This document shows, piece by piece, positions 1-8,843 of a DNA stretch of 64,000 bases. The stretch comes from SZUA-365 sp034002405. Lineage in GTDB: Bacteria > Bacteroidota > Ignavibacteria > SZUA-365. Numbering within the stretch: the first letter of the stretch is position 1; every line of letters begins with the position of its first letter. Both the position numbers and the translations under genes were made by a program. The stretch covers positions 1 through 64,000 of the forward strand of contig JAVFAS010000005.1 in NCBI GenBank assembly GCA_034002405.1. Direction: 5' to 3'. The notes below the pieces were generated by a model. That model worked only from the letters and a program-made list of their open reading frames with translations. It was not told where the DNA came from and searched no databases.

Positions 1-7
1 ATATGAA

Positions 8-38
8 AAATCCCGCCAGGGCCCTGGCGGGATTTTTT
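8..38. terminator. bidirectional rho-independent terminator
   Basis: A perfect 22-base palindrome (11-32, arms of 11) is flanked by an A-run on the left and a seven-T run on the right, so it can act on either strand. It lies about 60 bases past the stop of the minus-strand lipoprotein gene at 97-723 and would also stop transcription entering from the left edge. Confidence 0.85.
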
Positions 39-96
39 TGTGCTGCATGTTCGGGTGACCGGCCTGCTGCGTGACACCATTTCGGAGAAACGCGGG

Positions 97-723
97 TTAC
101 TGCGCGCGAAACTCCTTGTCAATGATATCGATCGCACCCGGATACGAAATATCACCGAGCGATGTCCGGATACGAGGGGTCGCGCGCAAGGTGATGCGTG
201 ACGGTGAACTGTTCGCTCCACCGAGGGCTAACGCAAGATTTACGACCGCGTCGTAGCCGCGCTCCTTGAAAAATCGCGCGAGATCCAGATTCATCTGCAA
301 CGGGATGATGGTCTTCTGACCGGTTCCCGGAATGGTGATCGGATCAGCGATATCACCGTTGATGGTCAAGGTATTGTCCAGGATGAGTGTCCATGCAAAG
401 CTCGTCAGCGTCGCGGCCGTTTGCGGCGTGCCTCCCGTGCCGTCATTCGGGTTGATCGCGGCGACATTGAGGGTGAACGAGGCAGGGAACTCATTGCGGG
501 CGAACGACGCCGCGAGCCTGGCACCGTCGGTCAGGGAAAAATCCGACATCGTACTCTTATTCGAAAGATTGATCCCGGAAAGCGCGAACTGATTCACCGA
601 CTCGAGCTTGAACTGGCAACGTGAAAGGTTGGTCATTGCCTTTTGAATGTCCTGCAACGCCGCGCAGGAGGTGAGAAACAATACCGCCGAAACAAGGAGA
701 AGTGTGGTTGGAACGCGTTTCAT
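97..723 (-). CDS. LEA-2-like lipoprotein
   Basis: This 208-residue protein has a lipoprotein signal peptide: a positive start, a hydrophobic core and the lipobox L-T-S-C ending at Cys20. The mature part resembles the late-embryogenesis-abundant type 2 (WHy-like) family seen in Bacteroidota lipoproteins, with the pattern F-x-L-x-S-V near the start, T-L-N-V-A-A-x-N-P-N in the middle and I-x-Y-P-G near the end. The fold is a single beta-sandwich whose role in these bacteria is unclear. The gene is monocistronic, ends at a strong terminator and is divergent from the aminotransferase gene. The lipoprotein call is firm; the family call is from pattern recognition only. Confidence 0.75.
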   Translation of the reverse strand: MKRVPTTLLLVSAVLFLTSCAALQDIQKAMTNLSRCQFKLESVNQFALSGINLSNKSTMSDFSLTDGARLAASFARNEFPASFTLNVAAINPNDGTGGTPQTAATLTSFAWTLILDNTLTINGDIADPITIPGTGQKTIIPLQMNLDLARFFKERGYDAVVNLALALGGANSSPSRITLRATPRIRTSLGDISYPGAIDIIDKEFRAQ

Positions 724-915
724 GGCAAGCCTGGAGTGTGTTGGGGTTGTGTGAATATATCGGGTCCGCGGCTGATGGGCAAACGCGGGGGGTACCGCGT
801 TTTGAAATCATTCATGATCGAGACAGATTGGACATGCGGATGGTCTGGAACCCGCTCGATGCGCGGATGTTCCCGATCATGACCACGCGATTCCCTCACT
901 CTCCGATTATCCGTG

Positions 916-2082
916 ATGCCACGACCTTCCGCACGGCGTATCGCCGCCATCGAACCTTCAATCTTTGCGACGATGAGCCGCCTCGCGGCCGAGCATCACG
1001 CGGTCAATCTCGGTCAGGGATTCCCGGATTTCGACGGACCGGCATGGCTTGTCGAGCGCTACGAGCACGCATTGCGGACGGACAAAAACCAGTACGCACC
1101 GATGCCGGGGATATTGTCCTTACGGCGTGCGGTGGCGGGCTATCACCGGCGATGCTACGATCTCGCGTGGAATCCAGAGACCGAAATCACCATCACCGCG
1201 GGCGCGACCGAGGCACTGTTTTCGACCATGCTCGCGCTGCTCGACCCCGGCGACGAGGTTATTCTTTTCGAACCGTACTATGACAGCTACTGGGCAAACT
1301 GCCTGGTGACGGATGCGGTGCCGGTGTGCGTGACGCTGCACGCCCCGGAATTCCGGATCGATGCCGACGCTCTCGCGGCGGCGATCACCGACCGCACGCG
1401 GATGATCATCCTCAACAATCCGCATAATCCGACGGGACGGTCTTTTTCCCTGGAAGAACTCGAGATCGTGGCGACGTGCGCCCGATCCCATGATCTCATC
1501 GTGCTCAGTGACGAGGTCTATGAGTTCCTGGTGTTCGACGGCCGCCGCCATACCGCGATCGCGTCCCTGCCGCGGATGCGTGACCGCACGATCACGGTGT
1601 CCTCCGCCGGAAAGACGTTCGGCATGACCGGATGGAAAGTCGGATATGTGCTTGCGAATGAAATGTTCACGACGGCGATCCGTGCGGTCCATCAGTTCGC
1701 TGTGTTCGCGGTCAATACGCCAGCGCAACATGCCGTGGCGGCCGGACTCGAGCGGTTGGAACACGATCTCCCGGACTTTCTCGCACGGTATCAGCGGAAA
1801 CGCGATCAGCTTTTCGATGGACTCGCGGAAAGCGCCTTTCGCGCCATCCTGCCCGAGGCGACCTATTTCATGATGGTGCGCCTGCCCGAACAGGCGGGAG
1901 GAGACATGGCCTGCGCCACCCGGCTGGTGACAAGACACAACGTCGCGGTCATCCCTCCATCGGTGTTTTACCGCAACAGCGATGAAGGGACGACCATGCT
2001 CCGTCTGTGTTTCGCGAAACAAGAGGAAACCATTCGGGAAGGGATACGGCGTCTCAAGTCCTATGGAATGGAACAGCCCTGA
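916..2082 (+). CDS. class I/II PLP-dependent aminotransferase (YbdL/KAT-like)
   Basis: This 388-residue fold-type I aminotransferase has every landmark: N-L-G-Q-G-F-P-D-F near residue 30 for substrate-carboxylate binding, the N-N-P-H-N-P-T-G loop, S-D-E-V-Y-E for the PLP pyridine nitrogen, and the Schiff-base lysine in S-S-A-G-K-T-F. The C-terminal arginine lies in L-R-L-C-F-A. The pattern is closest to methionine aminotransferase YbdL and kynurenine-oxoglutarate transaminases, which transfer the amino group of Met, Gln or aromatic amino acids to keto acids. ATG 916 is preferred over the adjacent GTG 913; the Shine-Dalgarno site is weak. The exact substrate cannot be read from the sequence. 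Confidence 0.88.
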   Translation: MPRPSARRIAAIEPSIFATMSRLAAEHHAVNLGQGFPDFDGPAWLVERYEHALRTDKNQYAPMPGILSLRRAVAGYHRRCYDLAWNPETEITITAGATEALFSTMLALLDPGDEVILFEPYYDSYWANCLVTDAVPVCVTLHAPEFRIDADALAAAITDRTRMIILNNPHNPTGRSFSLEELEIVATCARSHDLIVLSDEVYEFLVFDGRRHTAIASLPRMRDRTITVSSAGKTFGMTGWKVGYVLANEMFTTAIRAVHQFAVFAVNTPAQHAVAAGLERLEHDLPDFLARYQRKRDQLFDGLAESAFRAILPEATYFMMVRLPEQAGGDMACATRLVTRHNVAVIPPSVFYRNSDEGTTMLRLCFAKQEETIREGIRRLKSYGMEQP

Positions 2083-2112
2083 ATCCGGCGCCGCATCTTC
2101 CGTTTGAACGCA

Positions 2113-2589
2113 TCATTCCTTGCGGTTCGTGAGCAAGCCGAGCACGCCACCCATCAGCAATCCTACCCCGAACGCGCCAAGCACCGCGGAAAATGGATGG
2201 ATCTTGATGTATTCCTCCGACTTTTGCACGGCGGGATCAATGCTCGATTCACGGATGCGCTGCACGCGCTCGCGGGCTTTCTCCTGATACGCCGACGCGC
2301 GCTCGCGTATGTTCGCCGCCATGTCATGCGATCGTGCGTCGATGTCCTCTCGCATATCGGAGAGTCCCTCCGCCAGTCGATCGCGGGTATCGAGATATCC
2401 CTGATACAATTCCCGCAGCGTCGTTTCAACCTCGCCTTTTTTTTCGCCGTATTTCTCCGAAATCAAATTGACCAATTTGCCGAAATTGCCTTCGATTCTC
2501 AGCAGTTCCTCATCGGGAATTTTGTCCCATTTTACCGCGACATGGCCTCGAAAACCGTCCCACTCCTTCTCGAAACGTGGTATTGTCAT
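2113..2589 (-). CDS. CsbD-like / DUF883 (ElaB-YqjD type) stress membrane protein
   Basis: The start at 2589 is set by a GGAGG five bases upstream; the 28 extra codons further upstream are probably not translated. The 158-residue product begins with a CsbD-like segment (W-D-G-F-R-G-H-V, K-W-D-K-I-P-D-E-E-L, then I-S-E-K-Y-G). A charged coiled-coil-like middle follows, and then a C-terminal glycine-rich hydrophobic helix (G-A-F-G-V-G-L-L-M-G-G-V-L-G-L-L) ending in N-R-K-E. The tail matches the DUF883/ElaB class, inner-membrane C-tail-anchored proteins that bind ribosomes in stationary phase. Joining a CsbD-like head to a DUF883-like tail is less usual. It is divergent from the shikimate genes. 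Confidence 0.65.
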   Translation of the reverse strand: MTIPRFEKEWDGFRGHVAVKWDKIPDEELLRIEGNFGKLVNLISEKYGEKKGEVETTLRELYQGYLDTRDRLAEGLSDMREDIDARSHDMAANIRERASAYQEKARERVQRIRESSIDPAVQKSEEYIKIHPFSAVLGAFGVGLLMGGVLGLLTNRKE

Positions 2590-2738
2590 GATCGCCTCCA
2601 CAATCTGATGAGTAGAAAAATCGTGACTGAGTAGAGCGGAATATACAATCGCGTCCGCCTCGTAAAAAGGCAAATCGCGATCTTGCGTGGAATTTGCTAC
2701 ATTGTCCCGGAATCGATCGCGAACACACCATTATCCGG

Positions 2739-4562
2739 ATGAACTCCTCCTTTTTATTGATCGGGCATCGAACCAGCGGGAAAACGGTGCTCGGCACCAT
2801 GCTCGCGGAAATGCGCGGTCTCCCGTTTGTCGATGTCGACGCTGTCATCGAATCCCGCACCGGACGAAGCGCCGCCGCGTTGGTCACGGACGATGAGCCC
2901 GCCTTTCGCCTCCTCGAACAGCGCATCGTGGAGGAACTGACCGCGGACCCGACACCACGAATCATCGCGACAGGTGGCGGATGCACGACGTGGCCAGCGG
3001 GAATCCGCACGATCTGGATATTCCGGGAAGGATGGGAGGAAACCGCGCTGCGGGACCGGCAACGACTGCGGCCGTCGCTCACCCCCGAGGGAGAAATCGA
3101 ATGGATGCGCACGACACGCGAGGAGGGGTACCGCCGCGCCGCGCATCTCTGTCTGCATATCGAACGTGGCTGCACCGTGGAAGAAGCCGCACGGCGACTC
3201 GGGTTGCTTGCGGACTGGCTTGTCGATGCAGCGGGATCTCCCGGACTGGCGAAAAGCTGGTTGGTGCCGCGTGACGCGACGGATCTCACGCGCGCGATAG
3301 CCGATGCCAGGATGTTCGGTATGGCTGGTGTGGAAATCCGCTCGGATGTCTTTCCCGATCCCCCGAGTCCCGACGTGCCCTGGCTTGCCTCCCTGCGAAC
3401 CGACGATCCTGGATTTTTCCGGAAATGCGACGCCGCGGCCGCTTTCGACTGCGATGTCACCCTCCTTCGTTGCCTCGATCTGGAGGGATTGCACGTTCGC
3501 CCCCTTATCCTCAGCGCGCACCCGGACGATGTCTTCAAGGAATATTTCGATTTCCTGACCAGTCTTCCGGCCTGGATCGCGGAGACGAGGCCTCCCTGGT
3601 ACGATGGACTCCGATTGAAATGGGCACCACGCGTGAAATCCTGGGTGGAACTGCGCTACGCAAATCAGCTCTACAAGGTGTTTGAGAAGAACGGTGGACG
3701 GGTTTCTTTCTTTCCCGTCGGAAAAACGTGGAAGTGGATGCGCATTCAGCGTCTGTTCAACGGGAATGAACTCAATTACATTTCCACCGGGTGTCTGGAG
3801 CATTCCCATCGTCCTCCGTCGCTCGACTATTTTCTGCCACATGTCATCGGGGATCACGCGCGTGATTTCTTTGGCGTGATCGGAGATCCTGTGGAGGACA
3901 GCTTCGGCGATGTGTTCCACCGCGCACTTGCGCTCGCATCGGTGGACGATGTTCCCGCGACCTATTTGAAGATTCCGTTGCGTGCATCGGAGCTGGATAA
4001 TTGCCTGCACCTCCTGCCACAGATCGGCTTCAAGGGACTCTCGGTGACCTCACCCTTGAAACGCGCGGTCGTCGACTCGAATTTCGTGGGGTCGGAGAAG
4101 CCACTCGAGGCAGGAAACACCCTGGTTCTGACCAAGGGCAGTTTCCTGCTCTACGATACCGACGAATGCGGGATGATCGCGGCCCTCGAGGCAATGGAAT
4201 CCGATGGAATTGCTCCCGGGGCGGTGTTGCTTTTCGGGAATGGCGGGGTGACACCTGCCGTCACGCGCGCGCTTCTCGCGCGAGGATGGGGTCCGGTAAC
4301 GAGCGTCCGCGCGCGCGATGGATGGGGCGAACTCTCCGCGCACAATGTCGCCTTGATCATTGATGCATCGGGCGGTGATGGAAGCGAGCACCTGGAGGCA
4401 CCAGCCTGCCGTGCCTGGCTCGACCTCCGGTATCGGAATCTGCCCGCGCCACCGCGACAGGCAGAGCGCTCCTACAATGGTATGCGGTTTTACAAGGCAC
4501 AGGCGGTTGCACAGCGTGCATTGTGGGGACTCTCCACCGCTCGCACTCATCCACTGCTTTGA
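2739..4562 (+). CDS. aroK/aroD/aroE: trifunctional shikimate kinase / type I 3-dehydroquinate dehydratase / shikimate dehydrogenase
   Basis: One 607-residue chain carries three consecutive shikimate-pathway domains. Residues 1-165 are a shikimate kinase: Walker A G-H-R-T-S-G-K-T at 9-16, D-V-D at 32-34, G-G-G at 79-81 and lid R-P-S-L. Residues about 180-370 are a compact type I dehydroquinase with E-I-R-S-D near 199-203, catalytic His261 in S-A-H-P-D and Schiff-base Lys294. Residues about 376-607 are a shikimate dehydrogenase: G-V-I-G-D-P-V, Lys441 in V-T-S-P-L-K, Asn460, Asp475, the dinucleotide loop G-N-G-G and Gln588. All key catalytic residues are present, so all three activities are plausible. 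ATG 2739 lies just before the kinase fold; the upstream TTG adds only unlikely sequence. aroC follows after 18 bases. The order matches the C-terminal three domains of fungal AROM. Confidence 0.87.
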   Translation: MNSSFLLIGHRTSGKTVLGTMLAEMRGLPFVDVDAVIESRTGRSAAALVTDDEPAFRLLEQRIVEELTADPTPRIIATGGGCTTWPAGIRTIWIFREGWEETALRDRQRLRPSLTPEGEIEWMRTTREEGYRRAAHLCLHIERGCTVEEAARRLGLLADWLVDAAGSPGLAKSWLVPRDATDLTRAIADARMFGMAGVEIRSDVFPDPPSPDVPWLASLRTDDPGFFRKCDAAAAFDCDVTLLRCLDLEGLHVRPLILSAHPDDVFKEYFDFLTSLPAWIAETRPPWYDGLRLKWAPRVKSWVELRYANQLYKVFEKNGGRVSFFPVGKTWKWMRIQRLFNGNELNYISTGCLEHSHRPPSLDYFLPHVIGDHARDFFGVIGDPVEDSFGDVFHRALALASVDDVPATYLKIPLRASELDNCLHLLPQIGFKGLSVTSPLKRAVVDSNFVGSEKPLEAGNTLVLTKGSFLLYDTDECGMIAALEAMESDGIAPGAVLLFGNGGVTPAVTRALLARGWGPVTSVRARDGWGELSAHNVALIIDASGGDGSEHLEAPACRAWLDLRYRNLPAPPRQAERSYNGMRFYKAQAVAQRALWGLSTARTHPLL

Positions 4563-4580
4563 CGCGATTTGGAGATTGCA

Positions 4581-5603
4581 ATGCGTGGCAATAGTTTCGG
4601 CAATTTTCTCGTTTTGACCTCCTTCGGCGAAAGCCATGGACCGGCAATCGGCGCCGTGATCGACGGCTGTCCGGCAGGTGTGGAAATCGCGGAGCAGGAC
4701 TTCGAGAACGCCTTGCGCCGGCGTCGCCCGGGACAATCTGCCATCACCAGTGCGCGCGCGGAAGACGATCGCGCGGAGATCCTGAGTGGCATCTGGGAAG
4801 GCCGGACACTTGGAACGCCGATTGCCGTGCTTGTGCGAAATACGGACGCACGAAGTCGCGATTACGATGCGTCCACGTTTCGGCTCGGTCATGCGGACCG
4901 CACCTGGGACGGGAAATATGTTCATCGTGATCATCGCGGAGGCGGACGTTCTTCGGGACGCGAGACGATCGCGCGCGTGATCGGTGGCACCATCGCGGAG
5001 CGCATGCTTCCCGAGACCATGCAAATTGTCGGTTTCACGCGACAAATTGGAAAAACCCGCCTGACCGACGTCTCCCGTGACCTCACGCGCGCGATTGTGG
5101 ATTCCTTTCCCACGCGCTGTCCCAACCTGGAATCCGACGCCAGCATCGAGGCCGAATTGCTCGCCCTCAAGTCCCGCGGTGATTCCGTCGGTGGCATTGC
5201 CACCGTGCAGATCGATGGTGTCCCCTCCGGACTTGGAGAGCCTGTCTTCGGCAAGGCCAAGGCGCGACTGGCCGCTGCGATGATGGGAATCGGGGCGGTC
5301 GCCGGGGTTTCGTTCGGAGATGCATTCGATGAATGCCTCGACTACGGGTCCGTATTTCATATGCCGATGGAGGGTTTCGAATCTGGAATCGCCCGTCGTT
5401 CCTATGGAATCCAGGGTGGGATTACCAGTGGCGCGCGCATTGTTCTCAATGTCGCCGTGAAACCAACCAGTACAACAGGCGGGATGGCACGCCTTGGCCG
5501 ACACGATCCGTGCATTGTGCCGCGTATCATCCCCGTCCTCGAGAGCATGGTAGCGCTGGTGCTCGCGGACCTTTGGCTTGCCTCGCGTCTCGACAACATC
5601 TGA
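4581..5603 (+). CDS. aroC: chorismate synthase
   Basis: Chorismate synthase converts 5-enolpyruvylshikimate-3-phosphate to chorismate using reduced FMN. The 340-residue product carries the family signatures G-E-S-H-G near the start, R-R-R-P-G-Q-S, the G-G-G-R-S-S-G-R-E-T loop, and the C-terminal G-R-H-D-P-C block ending in A-L-V-L-A-D. ATG 4581 is chosen because GGAG lies six bases upstream; an in-frame TTG at 4569 is less likely. The gene follows the AroK-AroD-AroE fusion by 18 bases, so the two are almost certainly one transcript covering four of the seven shikimate steps. The protein is slightly shorter than the usual 350-360 residues, but no motif is missing. Confidence 0.96.
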   Translation: MRGNSFGNFLVLTSFGESHGPAIGAVIDGCPAGVEIAEQDFENALRRRRPGQSAITSARAEDDRAEILSGIWEGRTLGTPIAVLVRNTDARSRDYDASTFRLGHADRTWDGKYVHRDHRGGGRSSGRETIARVIGGTIAERMLPETMQIVGFTRQIGKTRLTDVSRDLTRAIVDSFPTRCPNLESDASIEAELLALKSRGDSVGGIATVQIDGVPSGLGEPVFGKAKARLAAAMMGIGAVAGVSFGDAFDECLDYGSVFHMPMEGFESGIARRSYGIQGGITSGARIVLNVAVKPTSTTGGMARLGRHDPCIVPRIIPVLESMVALVLADLWLASRLDNI

Positions 5604-5633
5604 TTCCATGAGATATTCCACACGCACATTCGC

Positions 5634-6848
5634 ATGAGACTCCCCGGTGTCTTCCGCGCGTTCCGGCACAGGAATTTCCGTCTCTTCATCGCCGGACAGC
5701 TCATTTCCCTGATCGGAACCTGGGCACAGCGTCTGGCGGTGGGATGGCTGGCATGGGAACTGACGCATTCCGCGTTCTGGGTCGGAGCCGTGAGTTTCGC
5801 GGGTTTATTTCCGGGGGTGCTGGTCGGACCGTTCGCGGGCTCCGTTGCCGACAGCATGAGCCGACTCCGTCTCCTGAAAATTTCGCAGTTCGCTTTTCTT
5901 GTCCAGGCAGGCATCCTTGCCGCCCTCACCATCGGAGGTGTGATCACGCTGCCGATCCTTCTCGTGCTCGAGGCGGCACTCGCGATCATCACCGCGTTTG
6001 ATATTCCCGCGCGACAAGCCTTCGTGATCGAGATGGTCGGAAAGGAAGATCTTCCCAACGCCATCGCGATCAACTCCATTTCCGTCAATATCGCGCGCAT
6101 GATCGGCCCCGCGATCGCCGGCGTGATCATCGTGACCATCGATATCGGCGAGGCATTTCTGTTCAATTCGATCTCGTACATCGCGGTGCTGGCAAGTCTT
6201 TCGGCTTTGCGCCTGGATCCACGTCCCGCTGTGCGCCGCCTGCAACCGTTGGCCTCCCATGTGTTCGACGGTCTCCGCTACGCCTGGCAAGAGCGGGGCA
6301 TTCGGACCTACCTGTTACTGTTCTTTCTCACGGCACTGTTTGGCATGCCATATGGCTCGCTGCTTCCGGTTGTCGCCGAGCAACGATTTTCGATGGGTGC
6401 CGGTGGATTGACCTGGCTCGTGTCAGGTTCCGGTCTCGGCGCCACACTCGGTGCACTGCTGCTCGCCGCCAGGAAAGACACACGCGGACTTCCGAAAAAG
6501 CTTTTCCTCGCCGGTCTCGGGTTCGGCAGCAGTCTCGTTGTGTTTGGATTGATTGGCGACTTCACCCTGGCAGTCGCCTTCGTTCCTGTCCTCGGCTTCG
6601 GCATGATGATGCAGATGGCAGGGAACAACATCATTCTGCAGACGCACGTCGACGAGGCGCAGCGCGGACGTGTCATGAGCATGCTCAGCATGAGCTTCCA
6701 GCTCGCGATGCCACTGGGCAGTCTCTGGATGGGAAGCGTAGCGGAGCATTTCGGCGATCAGGCGCCGTTTCTTTTCGGTGGAATTTCCGTCGTCATCGCG
6801 GTCACGACGCTGGGACTGTTCTCCTCCCGGTCACTCCAGCGGGCATGA
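5634..6848 (+). CDS. MFS transporter (EntS/MFS_3-like exporter)
   Basis: This 404-residue integral membrane protein has repeated hydrophobic segments compatible with twelve helices. The N-terminus reads F-R-A-F-R-H-R-N-F-R-L-F, then a helix containing Q-L-I-S-L-I-G-T-W and Q-R-L-A-V-G-W-L, the pattern of the MFS_3 group that includes enterobactin exporter EntS. The loop D-I-P-A-R-Q-A-F, just after helix 4, is also typical. Substrate cannot be told; family members export siderophores, drugs or metabolites. It starts 30 bases after aroC and may be cotranscribed, but a link to aromatic products would be speculation. Confidence 0.85.
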   Translation: MRLPGVFRAFRHRNFRLFIAGQLISLIGTWAQRLAVGWLAWELTHSAFWVGAVSFAGLFPGVLVGPFAGSVADSMSRLRLLKISQFAFLVQAGILAALTIGGVITLPILLVLEAALAIITAFDIPARQAFVIEMVGKEDLPNAIAINSISVNIARMIGPAIAGVIIVTIDIGEAFLFNSISYIAVLASLSALRLDPRPAVRRLQPLASHVFDGLRYAWQERGIRTYLLLFFLTALFGMPYGSLLPVVAEQRFSMGAGGLTWLVSGSGLGATLGALLLAARKDTRGLPKKLFLAGLGFGSSLVVFGLIGDFTLAVAFVPVLGFGMMMQMAGNNIILQTHVDEAQRGRVMSMLSMSFQLAMPLGSLWMGSVAEHFGDQAPFLFGGISVVIAVTTLGLFSSRSLQRA

Positions 6849-7023
6849 CGCTCGCCGAACACCTTTCCGAATCGGATGCGCACAGGGGAAAAATGAATCC
6901 CTCCGGTGACATTGTCATCATATCCGTTGTATGTTATAAAGATCCCCTCGACGGGAATGAAACAAAACGGACATCGCAGGGGTTATTTTAACTGCACTGT
7001 TTTTCCACGAAGTCAGGTTACGC

Positions 7024-7497
7024 ATGAAATCTCTTCTTCTCGCACTCGCATTGTTTCTCGTGGCGGGAACGCTGCATGCCCAGGTCGGAAAAACGGCACC
7101 GGGTTTTTCGCTCAAGGACAAGGACGGTACGGTCTATTCTGACCAATCCTTGAAGGGAAAGGTGATTGTCCTGAATTTCTGGGCGACGTGGTGCCCGCCC
7201 TGCCGCGCCGAGATCCCGGCATTCAAGAAGGTGTATGAGCAATACAAGGGGAAGGGCGTCGAGATCGTTGGCGTCTCGCTCGACCAGAAGGGATGGGATG
7301 TGATTCGCCCCTTCATCAAGCAGTATGCGATCAATTATCCCATCGTCCTGGGTGGAGCGGAAATCGCCCGCGCATACGGCAACATCCGTTCGATCCCCAC
7401 GACCATCATCATTGATCGGAATGGGAAAGTCGTTGACAGTCATGTTGGTGCGATGTCGGAGCAGCAGCTGATCAAATCGTTCGAGAAACTTCTCTAA
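7024..7497 (+). CDS. TlpA/ResA-like periplasmic thiol-disulfide oxidoreductase
   Basis: The product has 157 residues. A signal peptide of about 19 residues ends at L-H-A-Q. The AhpC/TSA-Redoxin-type thioredoxin fold follows, with redox centre W-C-P-P-C (Cys57, Cys60) and the cis-proline in S-I-P-T-T. Such proteins reduce disulfides in the periplasm, often for cytochrome c maturation or for repair of exported proteins. No cytochrome c genes are adjacent. The last four bases overlap the convergent radA stop. A 175-base spacer separates it from the MFS gene, so it probably has its own promoter, though none could be assigned. Confidence 0.9.
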   Translation: MKSLLLALALFLVAGTLHAQVGKTAPGFSLKDKDGTVYSDQSLKGKVIVLNFWATWCPPCRAEIPAFKKVYEQYKGKGVEIVGVSLDQKGWDVIRPFIKQYAINYPIVLGGAEIARAYGNIRSIPTTIIIDRNGKVVDSHVGAMSEQQLIKSFEKLL

Positions 7498-8837
7498 ATC
7501 AATCGTTCGAGTGCCTCGGTGAGGAGATCGACTTCCACGACGTCGATCCCTCGCCGTTTTTTATGCACGGTCCCACGGGGAATCACGATTCGTTTGAAGC
7601 CCAGTTTTTCTGCCTCGATGATACGCTTTTCAACTTGTCCCACTGAGCGTACCTCTCCACCGAGCCCGACTTCGCCGACAACCGCGGTGCCGTGATCGAT
7701 CGCGGTGTCGCGGGCACTCGAGACAATCGCGGCACAAACGGCGAGATCCACCGACGGTTCGTCGATACGCACCCCACCGGCAATGTTCACGAAGACGTCG
7801 TACTGTCCCACATGCATGCCGAACCGTTTTTCCAGCACCGCAAGCAGCAGCGACACCCGTCGTGCATCGAGTCCGGACACGGTTCGCTGCGGCGTCCCGT
7901 AATTGCTGGGCGTGACCAGCGCCTGCACTTCGATCAGCAGGGCACGGCTCCCTTCAAGGCTGCTGGTGACACAGGATCCTGAAATTCCGCGCGAGCGATC
8001 GGAGAGAAACACCTCGCTGGGATTCGTGACCTCGCGAAGACCTTCCTCGCACATCTCGAAAATTCCGATTTCATTCGTGCTTCCGAAGCGATTCTTCAGC
8101 CCCCGCACGATGCGGTAGCTGTGATGGTGGTCTCCTTCGAATTGCAACACGGTGTCGACCATATGCTCGAGCACGCGTGGGCCCGCGATCACACCGTCCT
8201 TGGTCACATGCCCGATCACGATCATCGGGATATTTTCCGACTTCGCCTGACGCAAGAGCACCGCCGTGCTTTCCCGCACCTGCGAAATGCTCCCGGGGGC
8301 GCTTTCGAGTTCCGGACGAAAGACCGTTTGAATGGAGTCAATCACGACAAGATCGGGTCGTTGTTCATGCACCGCCCGGAGGATGGCATCGAGGTTCGTT
8401 TCGGCCAGCACCAGAAAGTGATCACCGGCGACATGCAGGCGATCGGCGCGGAGCTTGATCTGCCGCAGGGATTCCTCGCCACTGACATAGAGAATGCGGA
8501 TCTCGCTTCGACCCAGTTGCGTCATCAGCGTCGATTTTCCGATGCCCGGATCACCGCCCAGGAGAATCATCGAACCCGGGACGATGCCGCCACCGAGCAC
8601 GCGATCGAGTTCCGAGAGTCCGGTACTCAACCGCTCGTCATGCGTGGCACTCACGCGCGTGATTGGATGAACTTTTGCATCGCCGATCGCCGCGCGCGCG
8701 CCGCGCCCAGCGCTTTCCTGCCGGACGGTCTCCTCGAGCAGGGTATTCCACTCCCCACAGCTGTCACACTTCCCGCTCCATCGCGCGGAGACGGCGCCAC
8801 AGGCCTGACAGGTGTACTGTGTTTTTTGCTTTGCCAC
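7494..8837 (-). CDS. radA: DNA repair protein RadA (Sms)
   Basis: RadA is a RecA-like ATPase and helicase that processes branched recombination intermediates. The 447-residue product has the N-terminal four-cysteine zinc finger (C-Q-A-C and C-D-S-C within the first 30 residues). The Walker A is G-G-D-P-G-I-G-K-S-T, the RadA-specific motif is K-N-R-F-G-S-T, and the C-terminal Lon-protease-like domain contains D-L-A-V-C-A-A. The start is GTG at 8837. It follows a lipoprotein gene by six bases, which in turn follows meaB, so it is probably read as the third gene of that transcript. The stop overlaps the convergent thioredoxin gene by four bases. Confidence 0.97.
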   Translation of the reverse strand: MAKQKTQYTCQACGAVSARWSGKCDSCGEWNTLLEETVRQESAGRGARAAIGDAKVHPITRVSATHDERLSTGLSELDRVLGGGIVPGSMILLGGDPGIGKSTLMTQLGRSEIRILYVSGEESLRQIKLRADRLHVAGDHFLVLAETNLDAILRAVHEQRPDLVVIDSIQTVFRPELESAPGSISQVRESTAVLLRQAKSENIPMIVIGHVTKDGVIAGPRVLEHMVDTVLQFEGDHHHSYRIVRGLKNRFGSTNEIGIFEMCEEGLREVTNPSEVFLSDRSRGISGSCVTSSLEGSRALLIEVQALVTPSNYGTPQRTVSGLDARRVSLLLAVLEKRFGMHVGQYDVFVNIAGGVRIDEPSVDLAVCAAIVSSARDTAIDHGTAVVGEVGLGGEVRSVGQVEKRIIEAEKLGFKRIVIPRGTVHKKRRGIDVVEVDLLTEALERLI

Positions 8838-8843
8838 GACGGC

